Source: Acidovorax sp. HDW3 (GTDB lineage Bacteria; Pseudomonadota; Gammaproteobacteria; Burkholderiales; Burkholderiaceae_C). Taken from it: a stretch of DNA of 64,000 nt. The first letter of the stretch is position 1. The number at the start of each line of letters is the position of its first letter. Location of the stretch: NCBI RefSeq assembly GCF_011303755.1, contig NZ_CP049885.1:1284001-1348000 (forward strand), in the 5' to 3' direction. Shown piece after piece: positions 25,479 through 34,454 of this stretch. The position numbers were made by a program, and so were the translations under genes. The notes under the pieces were generated by a model, which worked only from the letters and a program-made list of their open reading frames with translations, was not told the origin of the DNA and made no database searches.

Positions 25479-27308
25479 ATGGCAGTGATCGATATCCAAG
25501 TCCCCGACATCGGCGACTTCGACGAAGTGGGCGTGATCGAGGTGCTCGTCAAGGTGGGCGACACCATCCGCGCCGAGCAAAGCCTGGTCACCGTGGAGTC
25601 CGACAAGGCCTCCATGGAAATTCCCTCCAGCCACGCGGGCGTGGTCAAGGAGCTCAAGGTGAAGCTGGGCGACAAGGTCGCCATGGGCAGCGTGTTGCTG
25701 ACGCTGGAGGTGGCTGGTGAGGTGTCGGCACCCGCACCCGCCGCCACTCAAAAAATTGAGCAAAATACGGCTCCAGCGCCCGTCAGTGCTGCGCAAGCAG
25801 CTATCAAAATAGAAGCATCCAGCTACACTGGCAGCGCCGAACTGGACTGCGACGTGCTGGTGCTGGGCGGCGGCCCCGGCGGCTACAGTGCCGCGTTCCG
25901 CGCCGCCGACCTGGGTCTGAAGGTGGTGCTGGTGGAGCGCTACGCCCAGTTGGGCGGCGTGTGCCTCAACGTGGGCTGCATTCCCAGCAAGGCTCTGCTG
26001 CATGTGGCGGCGGTGATGGATGAAGTGGCGCACCTCTCGGCAGCAGGGATTGACTTTGGCGCGCCCCAGGTCAATGTGGACACCTTGCGCGGCCACAAGG
26101 AAAAGGTCATCGCCAAGCTCACCGGCGGCCTGGGCCAGATGGCCAAGATGCGCAAGGTCACCATCGTGCGTGGCTACGGTGCCTTCGTCGGTGCCAACCA
26201 CCTTGAGGTGGAAGAAACCACCGGCACCGGCCAGGACAAAACCGGCAGCAAAAAGGTGGTGGCGTTCAAGAAGGCCATCATCGCCGCTGGCAGCCAGGCC
26301 GTGCGCCTGCCCTTCATGCCCGACGATCCGCGCGTCGTGGACTCCACCGGCGCACTGGCGCTGCAGGGCGTGCCCCAAAAGATGCTCATCGTCGGCGGCG
26401 GCATCATCGGCCTGGAAATGGGCACGGTGTACAGCACGCTGGGCGCCCGCCTGGACGTGGTCGAGATGATGGACGGCCTGATGCAGGGCGCGGACCGCGA
26501 TCTGGTCAAGGTCTGGGAGAAGATGAACAAGCACCGCTTCGACAACATCCTGCTCAAGACCAAGACCGTGGGCGCCCAGGCCACGCCCGAAGGCATCCAG
26601 GTGCAGTTCGAGGGGCTGGACGGCACCAAGTCCGAAGGCACCTACGACCTCGTGCTGCAGGCCGTGGGCCGCACGCCCAACGGCAAGAAGATCGCTGCCG
26701 ACAAGGCTGGTGTCGCCGTCACAGACCGTGGCTTCATCAACGTCGACATCCAGATGCGCACCAACGTGCCCCACATCTTCGCCATCGGCGACATCGTCGG
26801 CCAGCCCATGCTGGCGCACAAGGCGGTGCATGAGGCGCATGTGGCAGCCGAAGTCATCGCCGGTGAACTGCAGGGCAACAAGGAACTGGCCAGCAGCGCC
26901 TTCAACGCCCGCGTCATCCCCAGCGTGGCCTACACCGACCCCGAAGTGGCCTGGGTGGGCCTGACCGAAGACCAGGCCAAGGCGCAGGGCATCAAGGTCA
27001 AGAAGGGCCTGTTCCCCTGGGCGGCCTCGGGCCGCGCCATTGCCAATGGGCGTGACGAAGGCTTCACCAAGCTGCTGTTCGACGACAGCCCCGAAGCGCA
27101 CGGCCACGGCAAGATCCTGGGCGGCGGCATCGTCGGCACGCACGCGGGCGACATGATCGGCGAGATCGCCCTGGCGATCGAAATGGGCGCCGATGCTGTG
27201 GACATCGGCAAGACCATCCACCCGCACCCGACGCTGGGCGAGAGCATAGGCATGGCCGCCGAAGTGGCGCACGGCAGCTGTACCGACGTGCCGCCGGCAC
27301 GCCGCTAA
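25479..27308 (+). CDS. lpdA: Dihydrolipoamide dehydrogenase (E3) with lipoyl domain, copy 2
   Basis: A 609-residue, apparently intact second E3. It has the N-terminal lipoyl domain ([12 protein letters not shown]), linker, FAD motif [15 protein letters not shown], redox disulfide [19 protein letters not shown] motif [13 protein letters not shown] and HPHPTLGES. The lipoyl domain and linker are clearly diverged from copy 1, while several inner tracts are almost identical at DNA level. The ATG at 25479 is chosen because AAGGA lies 8 bp upstream and it matches the copy 1 N-terminus. With no aceE and only a partial aceF in front, its promoter is unknown. A strong terminator follows. Confidence 0.95.
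   Translation: MAVIDIQVPDIGDFDEVGVIEVLVKVGDTIRAEQSLVTVESDKASMEIPSSHAGVVKELKVKLGDKVAMGSVLLTLEVAGEVSAPAPAATQKIEQNTAPAPVSAAQAAIKIEASSYTGSAELDCDVLVLGGGPGGYSAAFRAADLGLKVVLVERYAQLGGVCLNVGCIPSKALLHVAAVMDEVAHLSAAGIDFGAPQVNVDTLRGHKEKVIAKLTGGLGQMAKMRKVTIVRGYGAFVGANHLEVEETTGTGQDKTGSKKVVAFKKAIIAAGSQAVRLPFMPDDPRVVDSTGALALQGVPQKMLIVGGGIIGLEMGTVYSTLGARLDVVEMMDGLMQGADRDLVKVWEKMNKHRFDNILLKTKTVGAQATPEGIQVQFEGLDGTKSEGTYDLVLQAVGRTPNGKKIAADKAGVAVTDRGFINVDIQMRTNVPHIFAIGDIVGQPMLAHKAVHEAHVAAEVIAGELQGNKELASSAFNARVIPSVAYTDPEVAWVGLTEDQAKAQGIKVKKGLFPWAASGRAIANGRDEGFTKLLFDDSPEAHGHGKILGGGIVGTHAGDMIGEIALAIEMGADAVDIGKTIHPHPTLGESIGMAAEVAHGSCTDVPPARR
25745..25830. repeat. Dispersed repeat translated as the E3 linker (copy 2)
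   Basis: CTCAAAAAATTGAG is a small palindrome, followed by CGGCTCCAGCGCCCG and TGCGCAAGCAGCTA, the same units found in the aceF linker. The segment is in frame between the lipoyl and FAD domains. Confidence 0.6.
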
Positions 27309-27337
27309 AGCGCCATCTGCTCTTTTTTTAAGAGCTG

Positions 27338-27374
27338 GCCGCGCAAGCTGAGAAAGGCTTGCGCGGCTTTTTTT
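27338..27374 (+). terminator. Rho-independent terminator after lpdA copy 2
   Basis: GCCGCGCAAGC and GCTTGCGCGGC form an 11-bp perfect stem with an 8-base loop, followed by seven T. It lies 29 bp after the lpdA stop and just before the convergent transporter gene. Confidence 0.9.
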
Positions 27375-27378
27375 ATCC

Positions 27379-28293
27379 TCAAGCCTTGCTGCGCCCGATG
27401 AGCACCACCCCGCCTACGACCAGGGCGGCACCGAGCAGCTGTGCGGGCGACAGCGGTTCGTCGAGCAGGCCGGCGCTGAAGAAAATCGTCAACACCGGCC
27501 CCAGGGTGCCGATCAGCGCCGTGCGTGCCGCACCGATGCGCCGGATGGCGGCCGAGGTCATGAACACCGGCAGCACGGTGGAGAAAATCGCCATGCCCAG
27601 GGCATACAGGTACACCGGCGCCGGCTGGCGCAAGGCGGCCAGGGGCTGGCGCAGGGCAAAGTGCAGCAGCGTCGCCAGGGTCGAGACCAGCAGCGCCAGG
27701 GCCGTAAAGCGCGCCGCGCCCAGGCGGGCGATGGCCGGCTCGCTGCCCGCCTGGTAGAAGGCGTAGGACAGGGCCGAGCCCAGCACCAGCGCCGCGCCCA
27801 GCAGCACGCTGTGCAGGTCGCCCGCCACCCGCAGGTCGTGCGCAAAGGCCAGGCCAATGCCGAGGTAGGACAGCAGCAGCGCCACGACCTGGGCGCGCGT
27901 GGTGCGCTGGCCCAGGAACAGCACACCGAGCAGCAGCGTGAGCGTGGGGTAGGTAAAAAGAATCAGCCGCTCCAGGCTGGCGCTGATGTACTGCAGGCCC
28001 ATGAAGTCCAGAATGCTGGCGCCGTAGTAACCGAGCAGGCCCAGCGCCAGCACTGCCAGCCAGTCGCGCGGCGTCAGCGGTGCCAGCGTGCGCCCGGCCC
28101 GCCAGCCGACCCAGGCAAACACCGGCAGTGACAGCGCCATGCGCAGCGCCAGCAGGGTCACGGCATCGACCGCCTGCGCCTGCGGCACGGCGTAGGCGAG
28201 CTTGACGAAAATCGCCTTGAACGAAAAACCCAGCGCCGCCAGGGCGGCCAGGGCCAGGCCGATGCGTTCGGCGGACCAGTGTTTCCAGGGCAT
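27379..28293 (-). CDS. DMT-superfamily (EamA) transporter
   Basis: A 304-residue inner-membrane protein with about ten membrane helices arranged as two EamA repeats (about 10-145 and 155-300). Family features are the FSFKAIFVKLAY start of the first repeat, ASLERLILFTYPTLTLLLG, and the second-repeat ending LGAALVVGGVVLIGR. Such proteins export metabolites or amino acids; the substrate cannot be read from sequence. The start at 28293 (MPWKHWSAERIG) is chosen because the longer upstream frame has no hydrophobic or conserved content. Confidence 0.9.
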   Translation of the reverse strand: MPWKHWSAERIGLALAALAALGFSFKAIFVKLAYAVPQAQAVDAVTLLALRMALSLPVFAWVGWRAGRTLAPLTPRDWLAVLALGLLGYYGASILDFMGLQYISASLERLILFTYPTLTLLLGVLFLGQRTTRAQVVALLLSYLGIGLAFAHDLRVAGDLHSVLLGAALVLGSALSYAFYQAGSEPAIARLGAARFTALALLVSTLATLLHFALRQPLAALRQPAPVYLYALGMAIFSTVLPVFMTSAAIRRIGAARTALIGTLGPVLTIFFSAGLLDEPLSPAQLLGAALVVGGVVLIGRSKA

Positions 28294-28443
28294 GGGCAGG
28301 GAAATGATGTGCAAGCGTACTATTTTCCTGCGCCCCAGCGGGGTTTGCAGCGGGCGCCGGTTTGGCCCTATGCTATGGTTTAAATAGCTGGTTGCGCTTG
28401 CTGTACATGGCGCTGCGGCCATTTTGTTTGGAAGGTTTACGCT

Positions 28444-28836
28444 ATGCCCGCATCCATTCCTGCCGCCCATATCCGCTTGCAGCGCGCCTACGACGGCCCC
28501 ACGCCCGAGGACGGGGCGCGCATCCTGGTCGATCGGTTGTGGCCGCGCGGCCTGAAAAAAGAGGCCCTGGCGCTGGCCGGCTGGGCCAAGGAGCTGGCGC
28601 CCAGCACGGCGCTGCGCCAGTGGTTTCACCACGAATCCGGGCGCTGGCCCGAATTCCAGCAGCGCTACCGCGCCGAGCTGGCCGCCCGGCCCGAGGCGGT
28701 GCAGGCACTGCGCGCGCAGGCGCAGGCTGGCACCGTCACCCTGATTTATTCCGCCCACAGCGCCGAGATGAACAACGCCGTGGTGCTGCGTGATTTTTTA
28801 TTGAAAGGAGCGACCGACCATGAAACAACGCCTTGA
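28444..28836 (+). CDS. DUF488 family protein
   Basis: A 130-residue protein with the DUF488 signatures ILVDRLWPRGLKKE, WAKELAPSTALRQWFHH and VTLIYSAHSAEMNNAVVL. A GGAAGG motif lies before the ATG. The family is widespread and of uncertain function, often near redox or stress genes. Its stop lies 17 bp inside the next open frame (starting 28820), so translation of the two is coupled. Confidence 0.9.
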   Translation: MPASIPAAHIRLQRAYDGPTPEDGARILVDRLWPRGLKKEALALAGWAKELAPSTALRQWFHHESGRWPEFQQRYRAELAARPEAVQALRAQAQAGTVTLIYSAHSAEMNNAVVLRDFLLKGATDHETTP

Positions 28837-28999
28837 CTACCGCCAGGCCAGCCCTGCCGCCTTCCAGGCCATGCTGGGCCTGGAGCACCGTCTGCTCGAA
28901 CTCGTCAAGACCCGGGTGTCGCAAATCAACGGCTGGAACCGGCTGGCGATACCGTTTCGTGCGGAGGCGGGCCACTACCGGCCTGGGCAGCACAGCTGA
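28820..28999 (+). pseudogene. AhpD-like (carboxymuconolactone decarboxylase family) remnant with internal deletions
   Basis: A 59-codon frame starting MKQRLDYRQASPAAFQAMLG, continuing LLELVKTRVSQING and ending WNRLAIPFRAEAGHY. These are the start, the first conserved helix and the C-terminal motif of AhpD-family proteins, normally about 140-150 residues. The catalytic CxxC segment that should follow SQING is absent, yet the reading frame is kept. A second small gap lies in LEHRLLELV, where the family has extra residues. It is a degraded but in-frame remnant, unlikely to have peroxidase activity. Its stop overlaps the next gene's ATG (ATGA). Confidence 0.7.
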
Positions 29000-29958
29000 T
29001 GCAGGCGCTCTTGGACGCCATTGCGCACATGCCGCCACCGGGTGGTGCGCAGCGTATTTTTCATGGCCGAGGAGGGCGCTTTGCCGGTTGCGAGCAGTGG
29101 ACGCTCGACAGCTATCCGCCCGCCTTTGTGCTCACCAGTTTTGCCCCGGCCACCCCCGCGCAGCTGGCGCAGGTGGAGGCGGCGCTGCAGGCGTGCTGGG
29201 CGCGGTGGGGCTTTGCGTCCAACCCGGATACGCCACTGACCTGGGTGTACCAGGAGCGCGGCCAGGCGCTGCGCCTGCAAGGTGAAAGCAGCACGCAGCT
29301 GATGGCCGGCCGCCTGCCCGAGCCGCATGTGGTGTGCGAGGACGGTGCGCGCTACCGCGTGCAGCTGCTCAAGGGGCAGAACCACGGCTTGTTTCTGGAC
29401 ATGGCGGCGGGCCGGCGCTGGGTGCGCGCCCAGGTGGCGCAAGGGTGTGCGCAGACAGGGCAGGGGCCCAAGGTGCTCAATCTGTTTGCCTACAGCTGTG
29501 CGTTTTCGGTGGCGGCGCTGCAGGCCGGGGCGCGCCAGGTGGTGAACGTGGACATGGCGCGTGGCGCCATCGCCCTGGGGCAGCACAACCACCAGCTCAA
29601 CGCGCTGCAGGGCGCGAGCTTTTTGGCGCACGATATTTTTTCTACCTGGGGCAAGATCACGCGTGGCGGCCCCTACGGGCTGGTCATCATCGACCCGCCG
29701 AGTTACCAAAAAGGCAGCTTTGTCGCTACCAAGGACTACGCTCGGCTGTTGCGCCGCCTGCCCGAGCTGCTGGCACCCGGTGGCTACGCCCTGCTGTGCC
29801 TGAATGCGCCGGAGCTGGACAGCGCTTTTTTGCACGCCCAAATGCAAACGCAGGCCCCGGGCCTGCGTTTTGTCGAGCGGGTGGCAAACCCTGCGGTGTT
29901 TGCCGATGTGGACGAGGAGCGCGCCCTCAAGGTGCTGGTGTACCAGGCACCGGCGTGA
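28999..29958 (+). CDS. Class I SAM-dependent methyltransferase, RlmI/RlmK-like
   Basis: A 319-residue protein. The C-terminal half carries the Rossmann SAM-binding motif VLNLFAYSCAFSVAALQAG, an acidic loop VNVDMARGAIALG, and the catalytic DPPSY motif in VIIDPPSYQKGSF, which is typical of rRNA cytosine-C5 or guanine-N2 methyltransferases. GQNHGLFLDM is also conserved in that group. The substrate is probably rRNA, by family. The ATG overlaps the stop of the AhpD remnant; an earlier start is not supported. Confidence 0.88.
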   Translation: MQALLDAIAHMPPPGGAQRIFHGRGGRFAGCEQWTLDSYPPAFVLTSFAPATPAQLAQVEAALQACWARWGFASNPDTPLTWVYQERGQALRLQGESSTQLMAGRLPEPHVVCEDGARYRVQLLKGQNHGLFLDMAAGRRWVRAQVAQGCAQTGQGPKVLNLFAYSCAFSVAALQAGARQVVNVDMARGAIALGQHNHQLNALQGASFLAHDIFSTWGKITRGGPYGLVIIDPPSYQKGSFVATKDYARLLRRLPELLAPGGYALLCLNAPELDSAFLHAQMQTQAPGLRFVERVANPAVFADVDEERALKVLVYQAPA

Positions 29959-30516
29959 TTATTTTTGCAGCGCTTCGACGGTGACGCGGCGCGCGCCGTT
30001 GAAGCGCAGGCGCCAGTAGGATTCATCCATGCTCTCCACGCGCACCTGCTGGCCGCTGCGGGGCGAATGGATGAATTTGCCTTCGCCAATATAGATGCCG
30101 ACGTGGCTGAACGAGCGGCGCATGGTGTTGAAGAACACCAGGTCGCCCGGCTGCAGGTCGTGGCGCTCGATGCTCTCGGAGGCTTGCGCCTGGTCGGACG
30201 CCTTGCGCGGCAGGATCAGGCCCAGGCTTTGCTCGTACATGGAGCGCACAAAGCCGCTGCAGTCAAAGCCGGTGGCGGCGCTGTTGCCGCCACGGCGGTA
30301 GGGAACGCCCAGGAAGCCCATGGCCGTGACGACCAAGTCCGAGGTACGACCGGCCATGTTGGCGCGCATTTCCTCGAATTGCGTCAGGGTCAGCTGCATT
30401 TTCTCTTGCATGAAGAGAAACTGCGCTTTGGTTTCAGGGCTGGTGGGGGCTGGTGTATCGGGTGCCGCGTGGGCCGTGGCACATACCAGCAAAAGAAGGC
30501 ACAACCATCTGGACAT
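29959..30516 (-). CDS. NlpC/P60 (C40) cell-wall hydrolase
   Basis: A 185-residue exported peptidase. It has a signal peptide (about 1-17, MSRWLCLLLLVCATAHA), a short helical linker, and an NlpC/P60 domain (about 65-180) with catalytic Cys in GFDCSGFVRSMYEQ, His in SFSHVGIYIG and a third polar residue in KFIHSPRSG. These enzymes cut gamma-D-Glu-diamino acid bonds in peptidoglycan, in the periplasm. The start at 30516 begins the signal peptide. Its stop directly abuts the stop of the convergent methyltransferase. Confidence 0.92.
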   Translation of the reverse strand: MSRWLCLLLLVCATAHAAPDTPAPTSPETKAQFLFMQEKMQLTLTQFEEMRANMAGRTSDLVVTAMGFLGVPYRRGGNSAATGFDCSGFVRSMYEQSLGLILPRKASDQAQASESIERHDLQPGDLVFFNTMRRSFSHVGIYIGEGKFIHSPRSGQQVRVESMDESYWRLRFNGARRVTVEALQK

Positions 30517-30645
30517 GGGGCGCGAGGGTAACACGGTCAATGCCACCGACAAATGCAACGGTCGGTAAAGTTGACCAGGATCAGCCCCGCTATTGCGCCT
30601 TTCTCTTGGGCGACAATTGGCGTTTTAGACAGAGAAAGCCCCGCC

Positions 30646-31248
30646 ATGCTGCTTGACGCCGAAGAATCGCAACTCGTCTTGGTTGATTACCAGGAGCGCC
30701 TGATGCCCGTCATCCACGATGGTGCCGCCGTGCTGGCCAACGCCCGGCGCCTGGCGCAGGCGGCGCAGCTGCTCGAATTGCCGGTGTGGGGCACGGAGCA
30801 AAACCCCTCGCGCCTGGGCCCGAACGATGCGCAGCTGCGCGCGCTGTGCCGCCAGACGCTGTCGAAAATGCACTTCAGCGCCACGGAAGAGGGCTTGGGC
30901 GAATGGCTCAATCCGCCCCAGCGCCCCCAGGGCGGTAACGCCCGCAGCCTGCCCAAGCACCTGCAAAAACCCCAGTCCCAGGGGCCGGCGCGCCCGAGCA
31001 TCGTCATTGCTGGCTGCGAAACCCATGTCTGCCTGATGCAGACGGCGCTGCAGCTGATTGAGGACGAGTTCGACGTCTGGGTCGTCACCGACGCCTGCGG
31101 CTCGCGCACCGAGCGCAACCGCGACGCCGCCTTTGACCGCCTCGCTGGCGCCGGCGCCGAGCTGGTGACGACCGAGATGGTGCTGTTCGAGTGGCTGCGC
31201 AGCTGCGAGCACCCCGACTTCAAGGACATCTTGCAACTCATCAAATAA
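30646..31248 (+). CDS. Isochorismatase-family cysteine hydrolase
   Basis: A 200-residue cytoplasmic hydrolase with the D-K-C triad: Asp in LVLVDYQERLMP, Lys in TLSKMHFSA and Cys in GCETHVCLMQTALQL. A Pro/Gln-rich insertion (about 85-115) sits between Lys and Cys. Family members hydrolyse amides or vinyl ethers such as nicotinamide or isochorismate; the substrate here is unknown. It is followed 12 bp later by the phosphofructokinase gene and is probably co-transcribed with it. Confidence 0.88.
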   Translation: MLLDAEESQLVLVDYQERLMPVIHDGAAVLANARRLAQAAQLLELPVWGTEQNPSRLGPNDAQLRALCRQTLSKMHFSATEEGLGEWLNPPQRPQGGNARSLPKHLQKPQSQGPARPSIVIAGCETHVCLMQTALQLIEDEFDVWVVTDACGSRTERNRDAAFDRLAGAGAELVTTEMVLFEWLRSCEHPDFKDILQLIK

Positions 31249-31260
31249 CTGGAGGCCGGT

Positions 31261-32370
31261 ATGAACGCACCGATACGGCGCCTGGCGATCAGCACCGGCG
31301 GGGGCGATGCGCCCGGCCTGAACGCGGTCATCCGCGCCACGGTGTCGGCGGCGCTGCGCCGGGGCTGGGAATGCGTGGGCATCCGCGACGGCTATAACGG
31401 CCTGCTGCAGCCCGCGCAGTACCCGCAGGGCGGCCTGGTGCCGCTGACGCACGAGAGCGTGCGCGGCATCGCCCACCTGGGCGGCACGATTTTGGGTACC
31501 ACCAACAAGGGCAACCCCCTGGCCTACCCGCAGCGCCAGGCCGATGGCAGCGTGCGCGAAGTCGATCGCTCCGACGAGCTGCTCGCCGCCTTTGCCCAGG
31601 CCGGCATCGACGCCCTGGTGACCGTGGGCGGCGACGGCTCCCTGGCCATTGCGCACGCGCTGCACTGCAAGGGTCTGCGCGTGGTCGGCGTGCCCAAGAC
31701 CATAGACAACGACCTGGACAAAACCTTTACCACCTTTGGCTTTGACACCGCCGTGGCCTTTGCCACCGAATGCATAGACCGCCTGCACAGCACCGCCGAG
31801 AGCCACCAGCGCATCATGGTGGTGGAGGTCATGGGGCGCTACGCCGGCTGGATTGCGCTGCACGCGGGCATTGCCGGAGGCGCGCACGCCATCTTGCTGC
31901 CCGAGATTCCTTTTGACCTGGCCGGTGTGGCCGACAAAATCTGCAAACGCGAGCGCCATGGCCGCGCCTACGCCATCGTCGTCGTGGCCGAAGGCGCTTT
32001 TGCCCGCGAGGGTGCGCGCGCGCTGGCTGCCACCGCCGAAGCCGGGCACGCCGAGCGCCTGGGCGGCATAGGCGAGCAGGTGGCGCAGGCGCTGGCCGCG
32101 CGCACCGGCAAAGATGCGCGCAGCGTGGTGCTGGGCCACTTGCTGCGCGGGGGCTCGCCCACGGCGTTTGACCGCCTGGCGGCGCTGCGCTTTGGCGCGG
32201 CAGCGGTGCGGGCATTGGACGAGGGACGTGCCGGGGTCATGGTGTCGCTCGCGTTCCCTAACGTCGATTACGTGCCCCTGGCCGATGTGGCCGGGCGCAT
32301 GAAGGCCGTGCCGCTGGACGGCGACACGCTGCAGACAGCGCGCGACCTGGGCATTGCCCTGGGCGATTGA
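31261..32370 (+). CDS. pfkA: 6-phosphofructokinase, group III type with Gly104/Lys124
   Basis: A 369-residue glycolytic enzyme phosphorylating fructose-6-phosphate. Motifs are TGGGDAPGLNAVIR, VTVGGDGSLAIAHA, VPKTIDNDLDKTFTTFGFDTA and EVMGRYAGWIALH. At the two positions that separate phosphoryl donors, it has Gly (GGDGS, equivalent to E. coli 104) and Lys (PKTIDND, equivalent to 124). PPi enzymes have Asp/Lys and classical ATP enzymes Gly/Gly. The mixed type is usually ATP-dependent, as in actinobacterial PFKs. GGAG precedes the ATG. Confidence 0.93.
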   Translation: MNAPIRRLAISTGGGDAPGLNAVIRATVSAALRRGWECVGIRDGYNGLLQPAQYPQGGLVPLTHESVRGIAHLGGTILGTTNKGNPLAYPQRQADGSVREVDRSDELLAAFAQAGIDALVTVGGDGSLAIAHALHCKGLRVVGVPKTIDNDLDKTFTTFGFDTAVAFATECIDRLHSTAESHQRIMVVEVMGRYAGWIALHAGIAGGAHAILLPEIPFDLAGVADKICKRERHGRAYAIVVVAEGAFAREGARALAATAEAGHAERLGGIGEQVAQALAARTGKDARSVVLGHLLRGGSPTAFDRLAALRFGAAAVRALDEGRAGVMVSLAFPNVDYVPLADVAGRMKAVPLDGDTLQTARDLGIALGD

Positions 32371-32489
32371 GGGGGGCGGGCTGCATGGCCTGCGCCTGCA
32401 AGCCCTGGCCGTCAGCTGGCCGCAAGCAGTCTATGAATAATTAAAAATGTAATTACAGCCAGCCCACCGAGGTTTCAAGGAGACTCCCC

Positions 32490-34397
32490 ATGCCCCAGAG
32501 CAGCGCGCCCGACTACGCCGAGTTCTACCGCCGCTCGATCGACGAGCGCGATGCCTTCTGGGCCGAGCAAGCGCAGTTGATCGACTGGCAGCAGCCGCCG
32601 CAGCGCATTTGCAACTACGACCAGCCGCCCTTTGCCCAGTGGTTTGTCGGTGGCACGACCAATCTGTGCCACAACGCCGTCGATCGCCACCTGGCTGCGC
32701 GCGGGCAGCAAAACGCGCTGGTCGCAATCTCGACCGAAACCAACACCGAGCGCGCCTACAGCTTTACGGAGCTGCACCAGGAAGTGCAGCGCATGGCGGC
32801 AGCGCTGCAGGCGCTGGGCGTGCGCCAGGGTGATCGCGTGCTCATCTACATGCCCATGGTGGCCGAGGCGGCCTTTGCCATGCTTGCCTGCGCGCGCATC
32901 GGTGCGATTCATTCGGTGGTGTTTGGCGGCTTTGCCTCGGCCTCGCTGGCCACGCGCATCGACGACGCCGAGCCCGTGGTGGTGGTCAGTGCAGATGCGG
33001 GCTCGCGCGGTGGCAAGGTGGTGCCGTACAAACCGCTGCTCGACGAGGCCCTTGAGTTGTCGCGGCACAAGCCGGCGGCGGTGCTCATTGTGGACCGTGG
33101 CCTGGCACCAGCAGCCATGCGCGCCGGACGTGACCACGACTGGACGGCGCTGCGGGCCCAGCACTTGCAGGCCCAGGTGCCCTGCGTCTGGGTGGAGTCC
33201 AACCAGCCGAGCTACACCCTCTACACCAGTGGCACCACGGGCAAGCCCAAGGGCGTGCAGCGCGACACTGGCGGCTACGCTGTGGCGCTGGCGGCGAGCA
33301 TGAAGCACATTTTTGACGCCAAGGTCGGCGAGGTGTATTTCAGTACCAGCGATATTGGCTGGGTGGTGGGGCACAGCTACATCATCTATGGCCCGTTGAT
33401 CGCCGGCATGACCACCATCATGTACGAGGGCCTGCCGGTGCGCCCCGATGCCGGCGTGTGGTGGAGCATCGTCGAGAAATACCGCGTCACGCACATGTTC
33501 TCGGCGCCGACGGCGGTGCGGGTGCTGAAAAAACAAGACCCCGAATACCTGCACAAGCACGATATTTCCAGCCTCAAGGCACTGTGGCTCGCTGGTGAGC
33601 CCCTGGACGAGCCCACGGCCCGCTGGATCAGCGATGCGCTGCAAATTCCCATCATCGACAACTATTGGCAGACCGAGACCGGCTGGCCCATTCTCACGCT
33701 GTGCAACGGCGTGCAGGCGCAGACTTCGCGCTTTGGCAGCCCGGGCAAGGCGGTGTTTGGCTTTAATGTCAAACTCATCGACGAGGCCAGTGGCGAGGAC
33801 TTGAGCACGCCGAACCAGAAGGGCGTGCTCGCCATCGAGGGCCCGCTGCCCCCCGGCTGTCTGCAAACGGTGTGGCGTGACGATGAGCGCTTTGTCGGCA
33901 CCTACTGGAAGAGCATTCCCCAGCGCCTGGTGTACAGCACCTTCGACTGGGGGATCTGCGATGCCGATGGTTACTACTTCATCCTCGGGCGCACCGATGA
34001 CGTCATCAACGTGGCCGGCCATCGCCTGGGCACGCGCGAGATCGAGGAATGCATTGCCAGCCATCCGCAGATTGCCGAGGTGGCGGTCGTTGGCGTGGCC
34101 GATGCGCTCAAGGGCCAGGTGGCGCTGGCCTTTGCCGTGGCGCGCACCAGCGCCCCGCTGGAAGACCCCCAGGCCCGAGCCCAGCTCGAAGCCCAGGTGC
34201 TGCAGGTGGTCGATAGCAAACTCGGCGCCGTAGCGCGGCCCGCGCGGGTGCATTTTGTCGGCCTGCTGCCCAAGACGCGCAGCGGCAAACTGCTGCGCCG
34301 CGCCCTGCAGGCCGTGGCCGAAGGGCGCGACCCGGGCGACCTCACCACCATGGAAGACCCCGCAGCCCTGGCCCAGGTGCGCAACCTGGTTGCGTGA
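32490..34397 (+). CDS. prpE: Propionyl-CoA synthetase (propionate-CoA ligase)
   Basis: A 635-residue adenylate-forming ligase activating propionate to propionyl-CoA. Signatures are LYTSGTTGKPKGVQRDTGGY (AMP-binding; the GVQRD form is PrpE-like), STSDIGWVVGHSY, NYWQTETGWPI, GRTDDVINVAGHRLGT and the acylation Lys in PKTRSGKLLRR. Length and the N-terminal YAEFYRRSIDERDAFWAEQA segment fit PrpE rather than acetyl-CoA synthetase. CAAGGAG precedes the ATG. It would feed the methylcitrate genes at 56-63 kb, though it is unlinked to them. Confidence 0.93.
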   Translation: MPQSSAPDYAEFYRRSIDERDAFWAEQAQLIDWQQPPQRICNYDQPPFAQWFVGGTTNLCHNAVDRHLAARGQQNALVAISTETNTERAYSFTELHQEVQRMAAALQALGVRQGDRVLIYMPMVAEAAFAMLACARIGAIHSVVFGGFASASLATRIDDAEPVVVVSADAGSRGGKVVPYKPLLDEALELSRHKPAAVLIVDRGLAPAAMRAGRDHDWTALRAQHLQAQVPCVWVESNQPSYTLYTSGTTGKPKGVQRDTGGYAVALAASMKHIFDAKVGEVYFSTSDIGWVVGHSYIIYGPLIAGMTTIMYEGLPVRPDAGVWWSIVEKYRVTHMFSAPTAVRVLKKQDPEYLHKHDISSLKALWLAGEPLDEPTARWISDALQIPIIDNYWQTETGWPILTLCNGVQAQTSRFGSPGKAVFGFNVKLIDEASGEDLSTPNQKGVLAIEGPLPPGCLQTVWRDDERFVGTYWKSIPQRLVYSTFDWGICDADGYYFILGRTDDVINVAGHRLGTREIEECIASHPQIAEVAVVGVADALKGQVALAFAVARTSAPLEDPQARAQLEAQVLQVVDSKLGAVARPARVHFVGLLPKTRSGKLLRRALQAVAEGRDPGDLTTMEDPAALAQVRNLVA

Positions 34398-34403
34398 GGG
34401 GGT

Positions 34404-34427
34404 AAAAACCGCACCATTCTGGTGCGG
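34404..34427 (-). terminator. Terminator of the polysaccharide operon
   Basis: On the minus strand, CCGCACC and GGTGCGG form a 7-bp stem around a 5-base loop, followed by five T. It lies 28 bp after the wzt stop and also just after the convergent prpE. Confidence 0.75.
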
Positions 34428-34454
34428 CAGCGAAAGGAGTGATGAGTGCGGAAA

